Below are positions 7,067 to 11,076 of a DNA stretch of 11,076 nt, piece by piece. The stretch covers positions 1 to 11,076 of the forward strand of contig JACQSD010000010.1 of NCBI GenBank assembly GCA_016206165.1, in the 5' to 3' direction. Made by a program: the position numbers and the translations under genes. Under the pieces are notes generated by a model. The model made no database searches. It was not told the DNA's origin and saw nothing but the letters and a program-made list of their open reading frames with translations. Within the stretch, counting starts at the first letter, position 1. Each line of letters starts with the position of its first letter. The stretch is from Candidatus Uhrbacteria bacterium. GTDB taxonomy: Bacteria; Patescibacteriota; Patescibacteriia; JACQSD01.

Positions 7067-7085
7067 GGGATGCCATTGGCATCCC
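7067..7085 (-). promoter_or_regulatory. Hairpin in the lipoprotein leader next to the ribosome site
   Basis: GGGATGCC and GGCATCCC form a perfect 8-bp stem with a 3-base loop. In the - strand mRNA it ends about 9 bases before the AAGGAG of the lipoprotein gene. It could affect translation or protect the mRNA. It also contains the first ATG of a 12-codon reading frame (7082 to 7044) whose TGA overlaps the lipoprotein ATG as ATGA. Confidence 0.5.
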
Positions 7086-7116
7086 TGTCTGTAGGGGGTA
7101 GGGACTCCTGAAAAAC

Positions 7117-7199
7117 CGGTAGCTGCACCCTTTAGGGTGCGCAACGCAGGCTTCAGCCAGAGGCTGATCCGCCAGGGGCGGAAAAGCCCGCGGCTACCG
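7117..7199. repeat. 83-base cloverleaf-like inverted repeat element
   Basis: The outer arms CGGTAGC (7117-7123) and GCTACCG (7193-7199) are perfect complements. Inside are three perfect 6-bp hairpins: GCACCC-TTTA-GGGTGC (7125-7140), TCAGCC-AGA-GGCTGA (7153-7167) and TCCGCC-AGG-GGCGGA (7168-7182). GCAGGCTT (7146-7153) can also pair with AAGCCCGC (7184-7191) around the last two, with one mismatch. The dense nested symmetry is typical of REP or MITE-like elements. It lies within the leader of the lipoprotein transcript and marks the right edge of the GC-rich segment. Confidence 0.65.
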
Positions 7200-7264
7200 A
7201 ACCAATTTACGATTTGTTTAGGACCAAGAAAACCAACAAAAAATAGCAATACGACGAACGCATT

Positions 7265-7292
7265 ACTATAGCATTTTCATTGGGTTTGTCAA
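7265..7292 (-). promoter_or_regulatory. Promoter for the lipoprotein gene
   Basis: Read on the - strand: TTGACA (7292-7287), a 16-base spacer, then TATAGT (7270-7265), with TGC directly before the -10 box as an extended -10. The predicted start near 7258 gives a leader of about 210 bases that contains the cloverleaf repeat and the ribosome-site hairpin. The promoter lies in AT-rich DNA outside the GC-rich segment. Confidence 0.7.
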
Positions 7293-7320
7293 GGCCGGAC
7301 GTCAAATAGGATCGCGAAAG

Positions 7321-7346
7321 TACGAATTCTGTACGAAATTACGAAT
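7321..7346. repeat. Three short direct repeats TACGAAT/A
   Basis: TACGAAT (7321-7327), TACGAAA (7332-7338) and TACGAAT (7340-7346) occur in a row just after the stop codon of the - strand GT-C gene. Spacing is 11 and 8 bases. It may be a relic of a dispersed repeat. Apart from this and the promoter at 7265-7292, the stretch 7200-7348 shows nothing else. Confidence 0.35.
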
Positions 7347-7348
7347 AT

Positions 7349-8899
7349 CTAGTTCACTGAAAATATCGTTACCTCCCCATCTTCGTATTGCTTTTTGAAC
7401 ACGTCGGGAAATCGTTTGATCTGCTCAATGAATTTTTCATTCTTTTTTGCTGCGAGGACATACGACGCCTTGAACTGATCACGGATGACGGCCGCGAGTG
7501 CATCCGGAGTTTTTCCTTCATTTGCATCCTTCCACATTTGAAATGCGTTTTGGTTTTTACGCGACATGAATCGAGGGTCGAGCCCAACAAGATAGCGGTT
7601 CCAGGTATTCCAGTAGAAGAGCATGGGCCATTCGTCCCAACTTGTATGGTAGACGATCGCATCCTGCGCACTGTTTTTACGGAGCCATGTTGCCGCATTT
7701 TTGAGTGTGGTTCCAGAAATTCCAGAGCGATATTCTTTCACGAGCGTACTCCCATCGCGGATCGTAACAGCGAGGATGAGCCCCCCAACAATCAAGAGGA
7801 GTCCCCAGTTGAGTCGCGGTTCTTGCTCGAGCCACCGGCGCAGTCGATTGCCGATACGGACGAGAACATCTTGCCCGGTCCCAATGGTTGTGCCAATAAA
7901 GAGCAGCATGGGAAGCACAAGATATTCAACCGTTCGTCGCGTGCGGATGGTAAGGGCGAGGAGAAAGAGCGTCATAAAAAAAAGAAACCAATGATCGCGC
8001 GAGTTTTTGTTCATGAAGAAAAGAGGCAGTGCAAAGATGAAGGCGAGAAAAAGCAGTGTCGCCCCACCAAGCAAACCCTCAACGGTTGATGGGAACCACT
8101 CGCCGCCAGCATTGGTAAGGGCAGGACTTGAGAGAGGAATGAGCAGGCTTTGCTCAACGATAAACGCGATATTGCGTGGGAAATAGGGGTTGAGCATCGT
8201 GCCAAGAATGACGCCAATAAGCGCAGCGAAAAATGGAGTCATGATCATCCACCACGAAACGCGGGGTTCGTTCGTGGTGCGTCGACGGAGAAAATCGACC
8301 CCAACTATAATGAGCGCGAGGAGCGGCGCCATAAGAAAACTGCCATGCGTCCACGTCCAGACGGCACTCGTCACGAAGAGGAGTTTTTGTCGCCGTTCAA
8401 GAAGCGCGATGATTGTCATGATGAGCAGGAACACGACCAATGCCGAAGCCTTGCCAAGATTCATGCGAAAGACGAACGGTTCAGTGACAAGCGCGAGGAG
8501 TACAAAAAACCACGGACGCGGTATCCGGAGATGACGGAGGGTGAAAAGGAAAAAAGTGAAGACAAGGGCAGTACCGAGTATGGCGAGTACTTTGATGCCG
8601 ACGAGCGGATCAAAGAATGTCACGAACGGAATGAGGATGAGGTGGTAAAGAAAATGTTGATCGGTAAACTGATCAGCGAGTATCGTTGCGGATGCGTGCG
8701 GAAGTGTTGGGAACGTGAGCGCTTGATCGCGCATGAGCGTGGCAATGCGTGCATGGTAGAACGCATCAGGGTCGGGGACGGTCTGCGACCATTGGAGGAA
8801 GCCGGCGACTGTTGCGACCACGATGAAAAGGACGATGGGGGAGATCCAGCGATGTTCGGAAAGAAGTGTACGGATGACAGTGCGTTGAGCGAGGAGCAT
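7349..8899 (-). CDS. GT-C / STT3-like multi-spanning membrane glycosyltransferase
   Basis: 516 residues, about eleven hydrophobic segments between 20 and 385, then a soluble C-terminal domain (about 390-516). After the first helix comes VPDPDAFYHARIATLM (41-56), with acidic residues D43 and D45 and H49. This is the placement seen in the first outer loop of GT-C enzymes such as STT3/AglB/PglB, which bind a metal and a lipid-linked sugar. A second loop holds FTDQHFLYH (78-86), and RRTVEYLVLP (321-330) holds a conserved-looking Glu. The C-terminal domain begins NAATWLRKNSAQDAIVYHTSWDEWP (401-425), parallel in position to the WWDYG region of oligosaccharyltransferases, though the residues differ. 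Function could be protein or lipid glycosylation. It starts without a Shine-Dalgarno, about 11 bases from a predicted transcription start. Family assignment is from motif reading only. Confidence 0.6.
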   Translation of the reverse strand: MLLAQRTVIRTLLSEHRWISPIVLFIVVATVAGFLQWSQTVPDPDAFYHARIATLMRDQALTFPTLPHASATILADQFTDQHFLYHLILIPFVTFFDPLVGIKVLAILGTALVFTFFLFTLRHLRIPRPWFFVLLALVTEPFVFRMNLGKASALVVFLLIMTIIALLERRQKLLFVTSAVWTWTHGSFLMAPLLALIIVGVDFLRRRTTNEPRVSWWMIMTPFFAALIGVILGTMLNPYFPRNIAFIVEQSLLIPLSSPALTNAGGEWFPSTVEGLLGGATLLFLAFIFALPLFFMNKNSRDHWFLFFMTLFLLALTIRTRRTVEYLVLPMLLFIGTTIGTGQDVLVRIGNRLRRWLEQEPRLNWGLLLIVGGLILAVTIRDGSTLVKEYRSGISGTTLKNAATWLRKNSAQDAIVYHTSWDEWPMLFYWNTWNRYLVGLDPRFMSRKNQNAFQMWKDANEGKTPDALAAVIRDQFKASYVLAAKKNEKFIEQIKRFPDVFKKQYEDGEVTIFSVN

Positions 8900-8913
8900 A
8901 GGTGTGATATTCT
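8885..8913 (+). promoter_or_regulatory. Promoter of tRNA-Leu
   Basis: TTGAGC (8885-8890), 17 bases, TATTCT (8908-8913) with TG at 8905-8906 (extended -10). The start would fall near 8920, 14 bases before the mature tRNA. The -35 box lies inside the first codons of the GT-C gene read the other way. Confidence 0.6.
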
Positions 8914-8916
8914 GTC

Positions 8917-8925
8917 ATCATAGCA
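8917..8925 (-). promoter_or_regulatory. Extended -10 of the GT-C gene, overlapping the tRNA promoter
   Basis: On the - strand TGC-TATGAT (8925-8917) has the extended -10 form. No good -35 is seen, since that position falls in the tRNA gene. Transcription from near 8910 would leave a leader of only about 11 bases before the ATG at 8899, which agrees with the absence of a Shine-Dalgarno there. Confidence 0.4.
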
Positions 8926-8933
8926 TGGCACAT

Positions 8934-9018
8934 GCTGGGGTGGCGAAATTGGTAGACGCACCAGCCTTAGGAGCTGGTCCCGCCTAGCGGGATGGAGGTT
9001 CGAGTCCTCTCCCCAGCA
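8934..9018 (+). tRNA. tRNA-Leu (anticodon UAG)
   Basis: 85 bases with the long variable arm of a class II tRNA. Acceptor stem GCTGGGG (8934-8940) pairs with CCCCAGC (9011-9017), and A9018 is the discriminator base. Anticodon stem CCAGC/GCTGG encloses loop CTTAGGA with anticodon TAG, reading CUA and probably other CUN leucine codons. The variable arm TCCCGC-CTA-GCGGGA is a perfect 6-bp stem. The T arm is GGAGG-TTCGAGT-CCTCT with one G-U pair. The CCA end is not encoded. No intron is seen. Confidence 0.97.
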
Positions 9019-9063
9019 ACGCGTCCCGCCGCAGAAGGGATTCTCGCAAGAGATTGATGGTTT

Positions 9064-9140
9064 CCGCTCATCCCACTCATGGCGAGACGCCTGAGCGGGT
9101 GAGCGGATCCGCTCGCTCGCGCAATACGCGAGACGTAGCG
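9064..9140 (+). other. Two strong hairpins between tRNA-Leu and the ligase gene
   Basis: Hairpin 1 (9064-9106) pairs CCGCTCA with TGAGCGG, CCC with GGG, CTCA with TGAG, and GGCG with CGCC around AGA. Hairpin 2 (9109-9141) pairs CCGCT with AGCGG and CTCGCG with CGCGAG around CAATA. They fill most of the 148-base space between the tRNA and the next gene. They may act in tRNA 3' processing or in attenuating readthrough into the ligase gene, or they may be an inserted repeat. No coding potential is seen. Confidence 0.5.
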
Positions 9141-9161
9141 GGCGAGTCCTCTCCCCAGCAA
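9136..9161 (+). repeat. Displaced second copy of the tRNA-Leu 3' end
   Basis: CGAGTCCTCTCCCCAGCAA at 9143-9161 is a perfect 19-base repeat of 9001-9019, the T loop to discriminator end of the tRNA. The seven bases before it, TAGCGGG (9136-9142), equal 8985-8991 of the tRNA variable arm, so the copy extends to 26 bases with a 9-base gap. The 5' half of a tRNA is not recognisable. Such a duplicated tRNA 3' end is what integration at a tRNA (att core) or a decayed tandem tRNA copy leaves behind. The ligase ATG comes 6 bases later. Confidence 0.7.
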
Positions 9162-9166
9162 TTTTT

Positions 9167-10597
9167 ATGTCCACGGTGCACAAGTTTGGTGCCTTTGATG
9201 CACTTTTCATCTTTGCGTTCATTCGTGTCCTCTCTTTTTTGACGTGGGATTTTTCGCTCGCCAATCAGCTCATTACCGCTGTGCTCGTGGTCATCTTTTT
9301 TTGTATTTCCGTAAAAAACATTGCACTCGCTTGGGTTATCCTCGTCGCAGATTTTTTACTCAATGGAGCTGGACATTTTTTTGAATTATTTGGCTTGCTT
9401 TCGCGTACATGGTTTTTAGGAATTTTTGGCGTGATCTGGTTCGTCAAAAAAATAAAACAAAAAGATTTTTATCCGCAACTTCCGAGGAGCCTATCGGTGA
9501 GCATGATCGTTGCGGGAATGTTTATTCTCCTTGCAATCGCGAACGGGTATGTGCATGCGCATCCGCAGATCCTCATTCTCCAAGACGCAGTTCTCTATCT
9601 TTTTTTTCTCCTCGCATTTCCTACCGTCGACCTCCTCCGCTATCCGGACGCGCGGCTCCTCAAAATCGCGAAGGGGTATATTTTAGGATCGACGCTATTT
9701 TCATTGGTCACTTTTTTTATTTATTCCAGCGGACTCGGTGTTTTACGGGATCCCTATTATGATTGGTTCCGTCATATTGCTGCTGGGAAAATCACGGACC
9801 TCGGCAACCATTTTTTTCGAATCGTTCTCCCGGAGCATCTACTCATGGTTCCTGCCATCCTCATTATTGCTTCGTCTCTCATGAAAAATCCAAAAAACAG
9901 ACAGTTCTGGTTGTATGCGCTCTGCGCGTCATTTGTGCTCATGTTAAATTTTTCGAGAATGTATTTTATTGGACTCGTTGTTGGTTTACTTGTTTTAAAA
10001 TTGAGAGAGGATTTTAAAAAATGGTTCCTCGTTTCATCACTGACGGCAATGTCGATTGTTGTTTTGTTTGTCTCTGTCCATTTTCTTGCAAGCCGTGGAC
10101 AATCAACAAGCTTGGGACTTTTGGAAGACAGAATCAGCGGTGTCGTCGAGCCGACGGATGAAATAAGCGGCTCCATCCGCATGGCGCTCCTTCCGGATAT
10201 TTTCCGTACGATTCAATTACATCCCTGGCTCGGTTCAGGGTTAGGAACGACGGTATCCTATCGTGATCCCACGACGAAAATTGTAGAAACAAGAACTCAA
10301 TTTGATTGGGGATATTTGGAAATGTTCGCTGAATTGGGAATTGTGGGAGCATTCGCCTATATTGTTTTCTTGATACTCCTTTTGTACGCGTTGTTCCGTG
10401 CTTTTTCAGCATGTAATACGACATCACCCACACTCCAATGTTTGTTTCGTGGGTTGTTGGCAGGGGCAATAGCCTTCTTTGTCATCAATGGAAGCACGCC
10501 AGCGCTCTTTCAGGGCTTTGGCGTTCTCTATTTTGTTTTTATCTTCTCCATGGTGGTGTTCTCGGAGAGGAATTCGGGAGTACCGATAAGGGCTTGA
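9167..10597 (+). CDS. O-antigen ligase / Wzy-like polysaccharide membrane protein
   Basis: 476 residues with about eleven membrane helices and one large outer loop near 305-375, the layout of the Wzy_C / O-antigen ligase superfamily (WaaL, Wzy, PglL-type O-oligosaccharyltransferases). Family marks are NFSRMYFIGL (261-270), the loop HPWLGSGLG (352-360) with its His, and WGYLEMFAELGIVGAFAYI (381-399), in which the ELGI.G motif leads into the next helix. Such enzymes move lipid-linked glycans to a lipid, polymer or protein acceptor on the outer face. The sequence alone cannot choose between these acceptors. The ATG has no Shine-Dalgarno and follows the repeated tRNA end by 6 bases, so expression may depend on readthrough from the tRNA promoter. 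It is AT-rich compared with the pilin genes. The stop codon overlaps the -35 box of the next promoter. Confidence 0.85.
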   Translation: MSTVHKFGAFDALFIFAFIRVLSFLTWDFSLANQLITAVLVVIFFCISVKNIALAWVILVADFLLNGAGHFFELFGLLSRTWFLGIFGVIWFVKKIKQKDFYPQLPRSLSVSMIVAGMFILLAIANGYVHAHPQILILQDAVLYLFFLLAFPTVDLLRYPDARLLKIAKGYILGSTLFSLVTFFIYSSGLGVLRDPYYDWFRHIAAGKITDLGNHFFRIVLPEHLLMVPAILIIASSLMKNPKNRQFWLYALCASFVLMLNFSRMYFIGLVVGLLVLKLREDFKKWFLVSSLTAMSIVVLFVSVHFLASRGQSTSLGLLEDRISGVVEPTDEISGSIRMALLPDIFRTIQLHPWLGSGLGTTVSYRDPTTKIVETRTQFDWGYLEMFAELGIVGAFAYIVFLILLLYALFRAFSACNTTSPTLQCLFRGLLAGAIAFFVINGSTPALFQGFGVLYFVFIFSMVVFSERNSGVPIRA

Positions 10598-10623
10598 CAT
10601 CTATTTACAGAGATGGTTATAAT
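10594..10623 (+). promoter_or_regulatory. Consensus promoter at the end of the ligase gene
   Basis: TTGACA (10594-10599), an 18-base spacer, TATAAT (10618-10623): both boxes match the sigma-70 consensus exactly. The -35 box contains the ligase stop codon (10595-10597). Start expected near 10630. No protein gene of normal size follows. Confidence 0.85.
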
Positions 10624-10629
10624 GAGGGC

Positions 10630-10776
10630 ACCTTCAGTAATAATACACATGTTTCCCACATTCCGTTTGCTTTCTATGGTACAAATCGGCCACAAGACGA
10701 TTGGTCATCCAAGCGGATAGCGCCTTGATTTTGTTATCAAGGACCGTCCTGATGACCGTCGGGACGGTCTTTTTTT
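10630..10776 (+). ncRNA. Candidate small RNA of about 147 bases
   Basis: The segment is bounded by a perfect-consensus promoter and a Rho-independent terminator. Inside, CCTTGAT (10723-10729) pairs with ATCAAGG (10736-10742) just before the terminator stem, and GGCCA (10689-10693) can pair with TGGTC (10702-10706) using one G-U pair. The only reading frame seen is 23 codons from an ATG at 10649 with no ribosome site, so a peptide is not supported. I do not recognise a known RNA family; a 6S-like or antisense regulator is possible but unproven. Confidence 0.5.
10742..10776 (+). terminator. Rho-independent terminator
   Basis: GACCGTCC (10742-10749) pairs with GGACGGTC (10762-10769) around a 12-base loop and is followed by seven T. 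GACCGTC occurs again inside the loop (10754-10760), but pairing from there would leave a loop of only one or two bases. Confidence 0.85.
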
Positions 10777-10780
10777 GTTC

Positions 10781-10803
10781 TTGATTCTCGTCACGAGAAT
10801 CAA
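10781..10803. repeat. Perfect 23-base palindrome
   Basis: TTGATTCTCGT, one C, ACGAGAATCAA: 11-base arms match perfectly with a single central base. It lies 4 bases after the terminator T run. Too tight for an RNA hairpin of full length, so a protein-binding (operator) or repeat-end role is as likely. Confidence 0.6.
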
Positions 10804-10836
10804 TCCGCCGCGTTTGCGGAATGGCTTAGTCCCGCA

Positions 10837-10936
10837 GCCCCGCCAACGGCGGGGCGGAGGCATGCCGAAAGAGAGAGGCGGATCGCAATGTTGCGTTCCA
10901 AACCCGAGATTTCGAAACAGCGAAATATCGAGTTGG
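10837..10936. repeat. Cluster of inverted repeats in non-coding DNA
   Basis: GCCCCGCC-AAC-GGCGGGGC (10837-10855, perfect 8-bp stem), CGCAA-TG-TTGCG (10884-10895) and an imperfect hairpin of about 16 bp at 10898-10936 (CCAAACCCGAGATTTCG against CGAAATATCGAGTTGG). Reading frames here are short, overlap on both strands and have no ribosome sites, so I read the stretch from 10804 to 10988 as non-coding repeat DNA. Confidence 0.5.
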
Positions 10937-10988
10937 GGACGAAACACACGGACATTGACAATTTCACAAGTAATGTAAAGAGCAATTT

Positions 10989-11030
10989 CGTGGGGTCATC
11001 CGACCCCACGTCCGGTCGAATGACCGGACG
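10989..11030. repeat. Twin adjoining hairpins with 9-bp stems
   Basis: CGTGGGGTC-ATCC-GACCCCACG (10989-11010) and CGTCCGGTC-GAAT-GACCGGACG (11009-11030) are both perfect, both have 9-bp stems and 4-base loops, and they share the two bases CG at 11009-11010. The regular design suggests a dispersed repeat element of the REP kind. The remaining bases to 11076 are AT-rich with no feature seen. Confidence 0.65.
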
Positions 11031-11076
11031 TTTAGAGTTCTCAATAAAAAAAGAGAGTTCTTGTACACAATAAAAA

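Noticed and set aside
6055..7101. Long + strand reading frame (348 codons) opposite the lipoprotein gene
   Set aside because: It starts inside the last pilin gene, runs through the terminator hairpin, is rich in R, H, P and D as expected for the reverse of a GC-rich gene, and has no ribosome site. The - strand frame has a signal peptide and a Shine-Dalgarno.
8150..8923. Long + strand reading frame (257 codons) opposite the GT-C gene
   Set aside because: Composition is almost entirely charged residues, the usual mirror of a hydrophobic membrane protein on the other strand; it also runs through the tRNA promoter.
10649..10720. 23-codon peptide inside the candidate small RNA
   Set aside because: No ribosome site, no hydrophobic or known motif, length expected by chance.
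10775..10978. Small overlapping frames on both strands after the terminator
   Set aside because: They cross several inverted repeats, lack ribosome sites and have biased R/G/P composition from GC-rich hairpins.
10781..11030. CRISPR array or origin iterons
   Set aside because: The repeats are inverted and each differs in sequence; there are no regular spacers and no repeated unit.

Overview
The window looks like a chromosomal segment of a Candidate Phyla Radiation / Patescibacteria bacterium, probably in the Parcubacteria range. This is inferred from protein style: a run of small VirB2/TrbC-like two-helix pilins, a solute-binding protein with no transporter subunits beside it, weak or absent Shine-Dalgarno sequences, and genes packed 1-25 bases apart. 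No ribosomal or marker gene is present to prove it. TAG, TAA and TGA all read as stops.

Region 1 (29-6134, + strand) holds an extracellular solute-binding protein and then seven consecutive genes that share one membrane unit: two hydrophobic helices joined by a short loop of the type GG/GN/GD-x-E-K/Q-V. The first three (1498-4406) carry in addition one, two and five copies of a cysteine module that begins with a CC pair and usually has six cysteines. The last four (4548-6134) are plain small pilins, apparently made by tandem duplication, and start behind their own strong promoter (4417-4446). A bidirectional hairpin terminator (6153-6186) closes the run. A reasonable reading is a cell-surface filament or secretion-related structure, with abundant small subunits and rarer cysteine-rich, disulfide-stabilised subunits. 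No VirB4/VirB6-type gene lies inside the window to confirm this.

Region 2 (about 6199-7292, - strand) is a GC-rich island with one lipoprotein-like gene of unknown function. It has the clearest Shine-Dalgarno of the window. Its promoter lies at 7265-7292, and its leader of about 210 bases contains an 83-base cloverleaf-like inverted repeat and a second hairpin. Composition and flanking hairpins suggest acquired DNA, or a metagenome assembly join.

Region 3 (7349-10597) holds two multi-spanning membrane proteins of surface glycan type on either side of a tRNA-Leu(UAG) gene: a GT-C/STT3-like protein (- strand) and an O-antigen ligase/Wzy-like protein (+ strand). The promoters of the tRNA and of the GT-C gene overlap and face opposite ways. 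The 3' end of the tRNA is repeated as a 19-base direct repeat 142 bases further on, just before the ligase start.

Region 4 (10594-11076) has no convincing protein gene. A consensus promoter (TTGACA, 18 bases, TATAAT) overlaps the ligase stop and reaches a Rho-independent terminator after about 150 bases, so a small RNA is likely. Beyond it lies a run of perfect and imperfect inverted repeats ending in two adjoining 9-bp stem, 4-base-loop hairpins, which look like dispersed repeat elements.
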